Counted from the first letter of the stretch, positions 5,570-14,664 are shown. The stretch: 14,760 bases of DNA from an uncultured Neomegalonema sp. (GCA_937958345.1 CALGNW010000335.1:1-14760); one strand, 5' to 3'. Translations and numbers: made by a program. The notes: generated by a model from the letters alone, not told the origin.

Positions 5570-6964
5570 TCACCCCACCTCAAACCACGTTCCCATGCCG
5601 CCTGCCTGATGCTCCAGCATATGACAGTGCAGCATCCAGCGGCCCGGATTGTCGGCGATAAACGCGACCTCTTTCGTTTCGCGCGGGCCCAGCAGGATCG
5701 TGTCGCGCCACGGCGATCCCTCTGTGACTTCGCGAAAATGATGGCCGTGGAAATGCATGGCATGCGGCCAGCGTCCCTCGTTGATCAGCCTGACAACCGC
5801 CGTCTGCCCGCGCTCGGCTTTGAACAGCGGCTCCAGCGGCATCCCCGCGACGCCGTTCAGCGCCCAGACCAGATCATGCTCCACCGCGAGCGTCCGCGCG
5901 TCGAACACTCCGGCCACGGGATCTTCCCCGCGATAGGCCGCGCCGAACCCGCCAATGCGCGCGTCGGCCATCCCGCCCATTGCGCCGCCACCGACCGTCA
6001 GCGTCGTGCGGACAGCCTCTTTCAAATCAAGGTCGGTCGACAGCGGATTAGGGGGCAGGGCAACCGGATCGGTCAGCGGCTTACCCCGCGCCTCACCCCC
6101 GACTTTAAACCCGCAAGCGCGAAAGTTTTCGCGCCCCGCGATCATCAGCGCGCCCTCGTCGGCGGTAACATCCGCGATCAGATCAACCCGCTGCGCCGGG
6201 GCCAGAATGAACGTCCCGTCCAGCGCCAGCGGCTCGACCGGCATCCCGTCATAGGCGACGACCCGCGCGTCCATCCCGTCCAGCCGCAACACCTGCACGC
6301 TGGCATTGGCGCAGTTGATAATGCGCAATCGCAGGCGCTCGTTGCGCTTAACCGGATAGTCCGGCTGCGGCGCACCGTTCACCGTCGGCCAGTTGCCCAG
6401 CCGCCCCGCATGGGACCAATCGCGCATCGAGCCAAAGCTCTCCTCGTCGATCCGGCCATCCTCGCCAAGCCGCCAATCGTCGAGCATCAGTGTGATGTCG
6501 CGGTCATAGGCGGGCGGCTCGGCCTCCTCGATAATCAGCGGTCCGTACAGCCCCCGCGCCATCTGTTCCCATGTCCGGTTGTGCGGGTGATACCAAAACG
6601 TCCCGGCATCGGGTGCGGTAAAGCGATAGTCGAACGTGGCCCCCGGTTCTACCGGGTCTTGGGTCAGGGCCGCGACGCCATCCATCGCGTTTTCAATCCG
6701 TATGCCGTGCCAGTGGATCGTGGTCGGTTGTTTCAGGCCATTATCGAGCGTCGCACGGACCTCGTCGCCTTGTTTGACGCGGATTTCCGGCCCCGGAACC
6801 TGTCCGTCATATCCCCAGATTGCTGTTTTCGGCACATCCGGCGGTCCCAGCCGCGCCATACCCGCCTGCGGTTTGATGCGCAGAGGCGCTGATTTCGCCA
6901 GCGCAACACGCGGCATCGCGGCCAATGCTGCGCCCGTAACCAGTGCTTTGCGTCGGTTCAGCAT
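5570..6964 (-). CDS. Multicopper oxidase with Tat-type signal peptide
   Basis: This 464-residue protein is a three-cupredoxin multicopper oxidase, likely periplasmic, coupling one-electron oxidation of a metal or phenolic substrate to four-electron reduction of O2. The N-terminus (NRRKALVTGAALAAMPRVALA) has a twin-arginine signal. All copper ligands are visible: HWHG (H84, H86), WYHPH (H126, H128), HAMHFHGH (H401, H404, H406) and HCHMLEHQAGGM (H446, C447, H448, H452, M457 as axial ligand). There is no obvious Met-rich insert of the CueO kind, so cuprous oxidase activity is not specifically indicated; laccase-like or ferroxidase roles are equally possible. The start is supported by GGAGGA 6 nt upstream on this strand. 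It diverges from the methyltransferase gene and converges on the GT-C-like gene with only 27 nt between stops and no visible terminator. Confidence 0.92.
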   Translation of the reverse strand: MLNRRKALVTGAALAAMPRVALAKSAPLRIKPQAGMARLGPPDVPKTAIWGYDGQVPGPEIRVKQGDEVRATLDNGLKQPTTIHWHGIRIENAMDGVAALTQDPVEPGATFDYRFTAPDAGTFWYHPHNRTWEQMARGLYGPLIIEEAEPPAYDRDITLMLDDWRLGEDGRIDEESFGSMRDWSHAGRLGNWPTVNGAPQPDYPVKRNERLRLRIINCANASVQVLRLDGMDARVVAYDGMPVEPLALDGTFILAPAQRVDLIADVTADEGALMIAGRENFRACGFKVGGEARGKPLTDPVALPPNPLSTDLDLKEAVRTTLTVGGGAMGGMADARIGGFGAAYRGEDPVAGVFDARTLAVEHDLVWALNGVAGMPLEPLFKAERGQTAVVRLINEGRWPHAMHFHGHHFREVTEGSPWRDTILLGPRETKEVAFIADNPGRWMLHCHMLEHQAGGMGTWFEVG

Positions 6965-7110
6965 GAAGAGTCCTCCCGTGAATGGCCTTGTTTACCATAA
7001 ATTCCGCCGCACCTGTCGCGCATGTCGCAAACTCCCCCTCACGCGCCGAAATCGTGCACAGGGCTGCGGCGGAAACACTTATCCTGCATCAAAGCCATTA
7101 TTCCCCTGCG
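6965..7110. promoter_or_regulatory. Divergent promoter region with a 10-bp inverted repeat
   Basis: The gap between the oxidase and methyltransferase genes must hold both promoters. TTCCGCCGCA (7002-7011) is repeated inverted and perfectly as TGCGGCGGAA (7065-7074), 53 nt apart. The arms are placed roughly symmetrically, each about 40-50 nt from a start codon, which would suit a shared regulator bridging both promoters. I do not recognise the motif and cannot place firm -35/-10 boxes. Confidence 0.45.
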
Positions 7111-7121
7111 GGAGAGAACAC

Positions 7122-8699
7122 ATGACCGAAGAAACCAACAGCGAAGCCCCCGTCCGAGCGCGCCGCAGCCGGGGCGGGGCAGGGGGCGGAGCGGATGCGC
7201 GCCGTCTCGCACGGTCAAAACCGCAGGTCATGCAGATGCCCGCAATCCGGCGCACCCTCAAGGAATTTGAAGTTCTGGATGAAGAGGGTCTGGCCGTTAT
7301 CGAGGGCAACGCGGACCGGGTGCTCGAAGAAATCGGCATCGGTTTCAAGGATTACCCCCGCGCGCTCGACCTGTGGGAAAAGGCGGGGGCAAAGGTTGAC
7401 CGCACCGAAGAACGCGTGCGCTTTCCGCGCGGCATGCTGCGCGAGCTGATCAAGACGGCCCCGTCCAGCTATGTACAGCACGCCCGCAACCCCGAACGCA
7501 ACGTGCCGATTGGCGGCAAACATACCGTTTTCGCACCGGTTTACGGCCCGCCGTTCGTGTCGGATATCGAAAAGGGCCGCCGCTATGCCACCATCGAAGA
7601 CTTCAACAACTTCGTAAAGCTGGCCTACACCAACCCCTACATGCACCATTCCGGCGGCACGGTGTGCGAGCCATGTGACATCGCGGTCAACAAACGTCAC
7701 CTCGATATGATCTACGCCCACATCAAATACACCGATAAGCCGTTTATGGGGTCGGTCACCGCGCCCGAACGCGCGCAGGACACGATTGACATGTGCAATC
7801 TGGTGTTCGGTGAAGAGTTTGTGCAGCAGAACACGGTTCTGACCAGCCTGATTAACTGTAACTCGCCGATGGTGTTGGACGGCACGATGCTGGGTGCGCT
7901 GGATGTGTATGCGCAGAATAATCAGGCGTGCATCATCTCGCCGTTCATTCTTGCGGGCGCGATGTCGCCGGTAACCGTGACCGGCACGCTGACTCAGGTT
8001 TTGTGCGAAGTCCTCGCGGGCGCTGCATTTTCCCAGCTTGTCCGCCCCGGTGCACCGATCATCTTCGGCACGTTTGCCGCCAATATCTCGATGCAGACGG
8101 GCGCGCCGACATTCGGCACGCCCGAACCCGCGCTCGTTCTTTACGGCGCGGCACAGCTTGCACGGCGCACGGGTCTGCCGTTCCGGTCGGGCGGTGCGCT
8201 CTGCGGATCAAAGGCCCCCGACGCGCAGGCGGCCTATGAAAGCAACGCGACGATCATCCCTGCCGTTATGGGCGGCGTGAACTTTATGCTGCACGCGGCG
8301 GGCTGGATGGAGGGCGGGCTGGTTTCGTCCTACGAGAAGTTTATGATGGACTGCGACCAGCTCGGCATGATGCACAGCTTTGCAAAGGGCGTGGATATCT
8401 CGCCCGAGGCGCAGGCAATGGATGCCATCGCAGAGGTCGGCCCCGGTGGTCACTTCCTCGGGTGCGAGCATACGCAGAACAACTTCAAAACCGCGTTCTA
8501 CCGTTCGGACATTGCCGATAACGGCAGTTTTGAACAGTGGGAAATGGAGGGCAGCCGCGACACCGCCCAGCGCGCGAATACGCTTTGGAAAAAGACCCTC
8601 GCGGACTACGAGGGTCCCGCGCTCGATCCCGGTATCGACGAGGCACTGTGCGACTATATAGCTCGGAAAAAAGCGGCGGTTCCCGACTCGTTCACCTGA
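7122..8699 (+). CDS. MttB-family methyltransferase without pyrrolysine
   Basis: The 525-residue product belongs to the trimethylamine methyltransferase (MttB) family, whose members move a methyl group from a quaternary or tertiary amine to a corrinoid protein. The start has the Arg/Gly-rich tail common in alphaproteobacterial members (about residues 9-30). Then come RRTLKEFEVLDEEGLAVIEG, the GGT(V)CEPCDI block, and long barrel segments such as LINCNSPMVLDGTMLGAL and FIL-GAMSPVTVTGTLTQ. The frame has no internal TAG, so this is the non-pyrrolysine group; known substrates there include glycine betaine and related betaines, and this one's substrate cannot be told. The ATG at 7122 is chosen over longer starts because GGAGAG lies 5 nt upstream and upstream codons run into the divergent oxidase gene. 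No corrinoid protein or reductive activase is encoded nearby. Confidence 0.88.
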   Translation: MTEETNSEAPVRARRSRGGAGGGADARRLARSKPQVMQMPAIRRTLKEFEVLDEEGLAVIEGNADRVLEEIGIGFKDYPRALDLWEKAGAKVDRTEERVRFPRGMLRELIKTAPSSYVQHARNPERNVPIGGKHTVFAPVYGPPFVSDIEKGRRYATIEDFNNFVKLAYTNPYMHHSGGTVCEPCDIAVNKRHLDMIYAHIKYTDKPFMGSVTAPERAQDTIDMCNLVFGEEFVQQNTVLTSLINCNSPMVLDGTMLGALDVYAQNNQACIISPFILAGAMSPVTVTGTLTQVLCEVLAGAAFSQLVRPGAPIIFGTFAANISMQTGAPTFGTPEPALVLYGAAQLARRTGLPFRSGGALCGSKAPDAQAAYESNATIIPAVMGGVNFMLHAAGWMEGGLVSSYEKFMMDCDQLGMMHSFAKGVDISPEAQAMDAIAEVGPGGHFLGCEHTQNNFKTAFYRSDIADNGSFEQWEMEGSRDTAQRANTLWKKTLADYEGPALDPGIDEALCDYIARKKAAVPDSFT

Positions 8700-8931
8700 G
8701 CGGGACCGGCATTAACGTTTTCGCCAATCCGCATTTACCATCGCTCCGGCCCGCTCCGGCGGGCGGGCATTCACTCCGAACCGTTCATAAAACCGACAAA
8801 AACCGCTGATAACGCGCCATGGCCCGCAACTTGTAATGATGGGGTTAGGGGGCGCTATGCGTCCCGGTATGGTACAAACTTCATCGCGTAGCGTTACTTT
8901 TTAGCGATGTTCTAACGGAACGGTGAGACAC
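8700..8931. other. Intergenic gap after the methyltransferase
   Basis: A compact hairpin, GCCCGC-TCCG-GCGGGC (8749-8764), lies 50 nt after the methyltransferase stop. It has no U-tract, so it could be a 3'-end stem or a Rho-dependent end. The rest should hold the promoter of the next gene; A+T-rich stretches near 8875-8905 are suggestive but give no clear boxes. A GGTGAG at 8922-8927 precedes the next start. Confidence 0.4.
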
Positions 8932-10092
8932 ATGGCCCAGCGAAACGGTTTTAGCAGTCGGCGCAACAATGACGTCAAAAGCGGCCTGATGAGTGCGGGG
9001 CTGGCTCTGGCCGTTGCGTTCACGGCCCTTCCGGCGGGCGCGCAGTCCGACTTTGAATTCGAAGACCCGCTGGCACAGATGCGGGCAAAGATCGAGCGCG
9101 CTGCCCCTGATACCGCAACCGTACCGACGACCGGAACCGTGCCGAAACCCCGGCCCGAGCGCGTGCGCACGACAGCCAGCGCCGATGCCGCGGCAGCGCG
9201 CGCTGATGCCGCCGCCCGCGTCGACGCGATTGCGAACAGCTCGGGTCAGACCGTTCTGTCGAGTATTCTGCTCGCTATCTTCGGCCTGCTTGCGCTTACT
9301 GCAATCGGCCTCGGTGTGATTTGGATGCTGGGCCGCCGTAAACTCAGCTACGGGGCCAACAACACCAAAGACCGCGAACTCTATGCCGTTGCGGACGGAA
9401 CACGCGGGCGGCGGTCGCTGCAAAGCGGCGCAATCGTAACGCGCAACCGTCAGGAACATCTCGATACATCCGAGGAAGATGACGGATACGACGATCGCGG
9501 AGTCGCGCACCGCGCCGCCGAGATGATCAGCGATGACGAGGCTGATTTCGATTACGACGACAACCGCCGCGACGACGCTTACACTCTCGAGGACGAGGCG
9601 CGGCCCGAGACGACCTATGCCGCTGCCGCCGCCGAGGTATCCCGCACCAATCCCGACAATCCGACAACGTGGAAGCGTCCGAATCTTGACCGGCTGAAAC
9701 AGTCGATCCGCAGCGACTGGAAAAAGAAAGACGAGGGCATTCAGGACGAGGCCCATCAGGAAATGCCGGAGGATCCCGAAACCGAAGAAATGCGCAGCGA
9801 AGCAAAGGTTTTTGCTGATCTCTTTGGTGAGGAGCCCGCTCCTGCTTCAAAAATGACATCCGCCGCGCAAACGGCAGATGCGCAGACCGCCGCCGGGCAA
9901 ACGCCGGTCCTCGATATGATCGACACATACGGCGATGACGAACAGGGCATGCCGGTCGCTGCGCTGCAATCCGCCGTGGCGAAAGCGGCCACTGTCGAGC
10001 CGGACAAGGCCGCCGCGCGCGAAAGCACCGCCGACCGCGCTCAGGCACTCCGCCGGATCAAGGCACTGCGCGAATCGCTCAAGGCCAGCTGA
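8932..10092 (+). CDS. Hypothetical single-pass membrane protein with acidic cytoplasmic tail
   Basis: I do not recognise this 386-residue protein. A likely signal peptide covers about residues 16-38 (LMSAGLALAVAFTALPAGA). A Pro/Ala-rich periplasmic stretch follows, including the Ala-rich helix ASADAAAARADAAARVDA (82-99). A single membrane helix spans about 107-133, followed by RRK, which predicts an outside N-terminus and a cytoplasmic tail. The tail of some 250 residues is highly acidic and probably disordered, with Asp/Glu/Tyr clusters (EEDDGYDDRG; DDEADFDYDD), a basic patch (RLKQSIRSDWKKKDEG) and a closing helix (RAQALRRIKALRESLKA). An in-frame GTG at 8923 could add three residues; the ATG at 8932 is preferred. 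It is monocistronic with a strong terminator. The layout would suit a membrane scaffold, but that is speculation. Confidence 0.78.
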   Translation: MAQRNGFSSRRNNDVKSGLMSAGLALAVAFTALPAGAQSDFEFEDPLAQMRAKIERAAPDTATVPTTGTVPKPRPERVRTTASADAAAARADAAARVDAIANSSGQTVLSSILLAIFGLLALTAIGLGVIWMLGRRKLSYGANNTKDRELYAVADGTRGRRSLQSGAIVTRNRQEHLDTSEEDDGYDDRGVAHRAAEMISDDEADFDYDDNRRDDAYTLEDEARPETTYAAAAAEVSRTNPDNPTTWKRPNLDRLKQSIRSDWKKKDEGIQDEAHQEMPEDPETEEMRSEAKVFADLFGEEPAPASKMTSAAQTADAQTAAGQTPVLDMIDTYGDDEQGMPVAALQSAVAKAATVEPDKAAARESTADRAQALRRIKALRESLKAS

Positions 10093-10119
10093 CGCCGCTG
10101 GCCGTCCTTGTAAAAATGC

Positions 10120-10152
10120 AAAGGCCGCCCCGGATATAGGGGCGGCCTTTTT
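10120..10152 (+). terminator. Strong rho-independent terminator
   Basis: AAAGGCCGCCCC (10120-10131) pairs perfectly with GGGGCGGCCTTT (10139-10150) around a 7-nt loop, and the T-run continues to 10152. It lies 28 nt after the stop of the acidic membrane protein and also faces the end of the minus-strand gene at 10194, so it may act in both directions. Confidence 0.93.
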
Positions 10153-10193
10153 CACGGCTCATAATCGGGAATCTGATCCGCGTATCGGGGCTG

Positions 10194-10505
10194 TTAGGGC
10201 CTGACGACCAGTGTACCGCCGGTCAGTGACGTGACAATCAGCGGCGCTTTTTCCGGTGATGAACACTCAAGACCGGGCCGCCGCGCCGCGTCGCCCCAAA
10301 TTTCGGCGATTGTTCTTTCCAGCAACAGACAGGACCGGACAGCGGCGGGCGCAATCGCCCGTGTGCGCAGTAATTCCGCAGGTGCAACATCGAAAGTGAT
10401 GGAAACGCTGATCGCGCCGGACCCCGCATGCACCCCGGAAATTCCGGAAAGGCCGCATACTCCGGCAAGGCACGCGACAACCGCACGTTTAGTCGTCCAT
10501 TTCAT
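10194..10505 (-). CDS. Small exported protein of unknown function
   Basis: The product is 103 residues and I do not recognise it. The start MKWTTKRAVVACLAGVCGLSG with a cleavage-like GVHAGS is a clear Sec signal peptide (about residues 1-28), so the mature protein is about 75 residues in the periplasm or outside. The mature part begins with a beta-like stretch (AISVSITFDV). It has two cysteines (in RSCLLLE and LECSSPE) that could form a disulphide, and ends GGTLVVRP. The ATG ending at 10505 is chosen over one 13 codons earlier because it gives a proper signal peptide and has GGGGG 6 nt upstream. It stands alone, convergent with the acidic membrane protein and divergent from recA. Coding status rests on the signal peptide, ribosome-binding site and codon bias. 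Confidence 0.65.
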   Translation of the reverse strand: MKWTTKRAVVACLAGVCGLSGISGVHAGSGAISVSITFDVAPAELLRTRAIAPAAVRSCLLLERTIAEIWGDAARRPGLECSSPEKAPLIVTSLTGGTLVVRP

Positions 10506-10812
10506 GCCGTACCCCCGGATATGTGCTGCCCACAGGCTCCACAACGCAGATAACGCGCCATTTTCGGCAGAAAATCAAAGCAGAAGAAAAAACGTTTCGA
10601 GTCAATTCACTGCCGAAATTTCGCCAAACGAAGATCAATCTCGCCGCGAATACCGCCGAAAACCGCCTCGATGACGCACTAAATGCGTATCAAAATAGAA
10701 ATATCACTTTGTGCGTTTTTTGTTCTTGAATTGGTCGGAACATTGAGAGTACAAGATTGCATCAGTTCAATCGTTGCTCCGACGCGGAGCGCGTGAAATA
10801 AGGAGTGCTGGA
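10506..10812. other. Divergent gap upstream of recA, relatively A+T-rich
   Basis: This 307-nt stretch separates the small exported gene from recA. It is visibly richer in A and T than its surroundings and holds the recA control region (listed separately). A perfect short hairpin, ATTTTC-GGCA-GAAAAT, lies at 10560-10575; its role is unknown. AAGGAG at 10800-10805, 7 nt before the recA ATG, is a near-ideal ribosome-binding site. I see no small gene or RNA here that I can support. Confidence 0.55.
10722..10755 (+). promoter_or_regulatory. recA promoter with imperfect SOS (LexA) boxes
   Basis: Alphaproteobacterial LexA binds GTTC-N7-GTTC or related GAAC-N7-GAAC direct repeats. Here GTTC (10722-10725)-N7-GGTC (10733-10736) matches seven of eight positions, and GAAC (10738-10741)-N7-GTAC (10749-10752) is a weaker second match. 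A plausible -35 (TTGAAT, 10726-10731) and -10 (TACAAG, 10750-10755) with 18-nt spacing overlap them, as expected for LexA repression. Motifs are imperfect, so exact boxes are inference. Confidence 0.5.
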
Positions 10813-11871
<1,059 letters not shown>

Positions 11872-11933
11872 TCTTCGTCTCCGATCCCGTCAGGCGCCCG
11901 CTCCGATAGACGGACCGATACGATAGACAGCAA

Positions 11934-11960
11934 GAGACGCGAGAGATAAAAGCGCGTCTC
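11934..11960 (+). promoter_or_regulatory. Perfect 8-bp hairpin between recA and alaS
   Basis: GAGACGCG (11934-11941) pairs perfectly with CGCGTCTC (11953-11960) around an 11-nt A-rich loop, 63 nt after the recA stop. No T-run follows directly. It is immediately followed by a second hairpin with a T-rich tail. It could be part of the recA 3' end or of the alaS leader. Confidence 0.5.
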
Positions 11961-11985
11961 ATGGTGCTTTGGCACCGTTTGTTTT
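11961..11985 (+). terminator. Terminator-like hairpin in front of alaS
   Basis: GGTGC (11963-11967) and GCACC (11972-11976) pair around a TTTG loop. A-T and T-G pairs extend the stem to seven, followed by TTGTTTTC. It is a modest intrinsic terminator, probably ending recA transcripts; because it lies only 16 nt before the alaS ATG it could also attenuate alaS. The alaS ribosome-binding GGAG overlaps just after it (11987-11990). Confidence 0.5.
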
Positions 11986-12000
11986 CGGAGCGATGGACTT

Positions 12001-14664
12001 ATGGCGAGCCTCAACGAAATTCGACGCGGATTTTTGGATTTCTTTGTCCGTAACGGCCACGAAGAAATCGCCTCCAGTTCGCTCGTTCCGAACAACGATC
12101 CGACTCTGATGTTCACGAACGCGGGCATGGTCCAGTTCAAGAACGTCTTCACGGGATTGGAAAAACGCCCCTACGACCGCGCGGTCACCTCGCAGAAATG
12201 CGTGCGCGCGGGCGGAAAGCACAACGACCTCGATAATGTCGGCTATACCGCCCGCCATCACACGTTCTTCGAAATGCTCGGCAACTTTTCCTTCGGGGAT
12301 TATTTCAAGGACGACGCCATCCCGCTCGCATGGGACCTGTTGACCAAGGATTTCGGCCTCGATGCCTCGCGCATGCTCGTGACCGTCTATCACGACGATG
12401 ACGAGGCGGCGAACATCTGGAAAAAGGTCGCGGGCTTTAACGACGACCGGATCATCCGCATCGACACCAGCGATAACTTCTGGGCCATGGGACCGACCGG
12501 CCCCTGCGGTCCGTGTTCCGAGATTTTCTACGATCACGGCGATCACATCCCCGGCGGCCCTCCGGGCAGCCCGGACGAGGACGGCGACAGGTTCATTGAA
12601 ATCTGGAATCTCGTTTTCATGCAGTTCGAACAACTGGATGAAACGACCCGCGAAAACCTGCCCAAACCGTCCATCGACACCGGCATGGGGCTGGAGCGGA
12701 TCGGGGCGCTGCTGCAAGGCAAGCACGACAATTACGATACGGACCTGATGCGCACGCTGATCGAGGCGAGCGCCCATGCGACCTCGACCGATCCCGACGG
12801 CCCCGACAAAATGCACCACCGCGTGATTGCCGATCACCTGCGCTCGACCTCGTTCCTGATCGCCGACGGCGTCACCCCGTCAAACGAGGGGCGGGGCTAT
12901 GTCCTGCGCCGGATCATGCGCCGCGCCATGCGCCACGCGCATCAGGTCGGTGCAAAAGACCCGCTGATGCACCGTCTTGTTCCCGCGCTTGTGGCCGAGA
13001 TGGGGCAGGCGTTTTCCGAACTTGTTCAGGCACAGCCGTTGATCGAAGAGACGCTGAACCTTGAAGAAATCCGCTTCCGCAAGACCCTCGACCGCGGCCT
13101 CGGCCTGCTCGACACCGAACTGGCCGATCTGGCTGACGGCGCTGAATTGCCCGGCGAAACGGCGTTCAAGCTGTATGACACATTCGGCTTTCCGCTTGAT
13201 CTGACGCAGGATGCTTTGCGCGAAAAGGGCCGTACGGTCGATGTCGACGGCTTCAACACAGCGATGGAAGAGCAAAAATCGCGCGCCCGCGCGGCATGGT
13301 CCGGCTCGGGCGATGCGGCGGATGACAGCGTTTGGTTCGACATGCGCGAAACCCACGGTGCGACCGAATTTCTCGGCTATGACAAACTCGAGGCCGAGGG
13401 CCAGATCCTCGCCATTGTCAAAGACGGTGCATCGTCCGGCAATGCCGCCGCCGGCGAGACGGTAGAACTGGTCCTGAACCAGACGCCTTTTTACGGCGAA
13501 TCCGGCGGGCAGGTCGGCGATACCGGCACCGTCAGGACCGACAACGGCACGGCAACAGTCACCGCAACCCGCAAAAAAGTGGGCGATCTGTTCGTCCACA
13601 CCGCCACCGTCGACAGCGGCACGCTAACCGTCACTGACGCCGCGCGGTTGACGGTTGACGCGGACCGCCGGGCGAAAATCCGTGCGAACCACTCGGTCAC
13701 GCACCTGTTGCACGAGGCATTGCGCGGCACGTTGGGCGATCATATTGCCCAGCGCGGCTCGCTGGTTGCGCCGGACCGCTTGCGCTTTGATTTCAGTCAT
13801 AACAAGGCGATGTCCCTTGCCGACATTGCGGCGGTCGAGCGCGAGGTGAACACATACATTCGCCAGAACACACCGGTCGAAACCCGGATTATGACCCCCG
13901 ACGATGCCCGCGATCTGGGCGCGCAGGCCCTGTTCGGCGAGAAATACGGCGACGAGGTCCGTGTCGTGTCGATGGGTGCGCAGGCGGGGTCGGGCAAGGG
14001 ACTGAACGGCGATGTCTACTCGTTGGAACTTTGCGGCGGCACGCATGTCGCGCGCACGGGCGAGATTGGCCTGCTGGTGACCCTGGGCGAAAGCGCATCG
14101 TCGTCCGGCGTCCGCCGGATCGAGGCGCTGACGGGCGCGGCGGCGCTCGATTATCTGGCGGAACAGGATTCGCGGTTGTCCGAGGTAACGCTCAGCCTCA
14201 AGGCACAGCGCGAAGACGTCGTCGATCGCGTCAAATCGCTGATGGAAGAACGCCGCACGCTGCAAAATGAAGTGGCCGACCTGCGCAAACGCCTTGCGCT
14301 GGCGGGCGAGGGCGGCACACAAGAGGTTGCGGCCAAAGACATCGGCGGCGTCCCCTTCCTTGCGCAAAGCCTGACGGGTGTTTCCGGCAAGGATCTGCGC
14401 GGCCTGATCGACGAACACAAAAACCGCCTCGGTTCCGGTGCGATTTTGCTGGTCGCGGATACCGGCGGAAAGGCGGCGGTTGCCGCCGGTGTCACCGATG
14501 ATCTGACCGACCGTGTCAGTGCCGTTGATCTTGTCCGTGCCGCCGCCGAAGCTATGGGCGGCAAGGGCGGCGGGGGCCGCGCCGATATGGCGCAAGCGGG
14601 CGGCGCGGACCCGTCGAGGGCAGCGGAGGCAATCGCCGCCGCCGAAGCAGTTTTACAAGGCTAA
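12001..14664 (+). CDS. alaS: Alanyl-tRNA synthetase
   Basis: AlaRS charges tRNA-Ala in the cytoplasm and edits mischarged Ser and Gly. The 887-residue product is full length. The class II catalytic domain is at the N-terminus, with RAGGKHNDLDNVGYTARHHTFF and EMLGNFSFGDYFK (about 69-103) and the ATP-binding block WAMGPTGPCGPCSEIFYD. The editing domain carries its zinc and catalytic residues HSVTH (H564, H568) and CGGTH (C678, H682). A coiled-coil stretch (about 725-765) leads to the C-terminal DHHA1-type domain ending in a Gly-rich and Ala-rich tail (GGKGGGGRADMAQAGG). GGAG lies 10 nt before the ATG. The order recA-alaS is common in this bacterial group. The stop is followed after 10 nt by the DUF1330 gene, implying a shared transcript. 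Confidence 0.98.
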   Translation: MASLNEIRRGFLDFFVRNGHEEIASSSLVPNNDPTLMFTNAGMVQFKNVFTGLEKRPYDRAVTSQKCVRAGGKHNDLDNVGYTARHHTFFEMLGNFSFGDYFKDDAIPLAWDLLTKDFGLDASRMLVTVYHDDDEAANIWKKVAGFNDDRIIRIDTSDNFWAMGPTGPCGPCSEIFYDHGDHIPGGPPGSPDEDGDRFIEIWNLVFMQFEQLDETTRENLPKPSIDTGMGLERIGALLQGKHDNYDTDLMRTLIEASAHATSTDPDGPDKMHHRVIADHLRSTSFLIADGVTPSNEGRGYVLRRIMRRAMRHAHQVGAKDPLMHRLVPALVAEMGQAFSELVQAQPLIEETLNLEEIRFRKTLDRGLGLLDTELADLADGAELPGETAFKLYDTFGFPLDLTQDALREKGRTVDVDGFNTAMEEQKSRARAAWSGSGDAADDSVWFDMRETHGATEFLGYDKLEAEGQILAIVKDGASSGNAAAGETVELVLNQTPFYGESGGQVGDTGTVRTDNGTATVTATRKKVGDLFVHTATVDSGTLTVTDAARLTVDADRRAKIRANHSVTHLLHEALRGTLGDHIAQRGSLVAPDRLRFDFSHNKAMSLADIAAVEREVNTYIRQNTPVETRIMTPDDARDLGAQALFGEKYGDEVRVVSMGAQAGSGKGLNGDVYSLELCGGTHVARTGEIGLLVTLGESASSSGVRRIEALTGAAALDYLAEQDSRLSEVTLSLKAQREDVVDRVKSLMEERRTLQNEVADLRKRLALAGEGGTQEVAAKDIGGVPFLAQSLTGVSGKDLRGLIDEHKNRLGSGAILLVADTGGKAAVAAGVTDDLTDRVSAVDLVRAAAEAMGGKGGGGRADMAQAGGADPSRAAEAIAAAEAVLQG

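Noticed and set aside
5609..6892. Long plus-strand open frame opposite the multicopper oxidase
   Set aside because: The minus strand encodes a complete oxidase with every copper ligand; the plus frame has no recognisable features.
6636..7121. N-terminal extension of the methyltransferase by 162 codons
   Set aside because: The extra codons lie over the oxidase gene and the divergent promoter, and a good ribosome-binding site directly precedes the ATG at 7122.
10774..10812. Upstream ATG giving recA 13 extra residues
   Set aside because: It lacks a ribosome-binding site, and AAGGAG is ideally placed for the ATG at 10813, which also gives the usual RecA N-terminus.
11959..12837. Minus-strand open frame of 292 codons opposite alaS (and others at 12880-13599 and 13624-14595)
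   Set aside because: The plus strand is unmistakably alaS; these are antisense shadows without supporting features.
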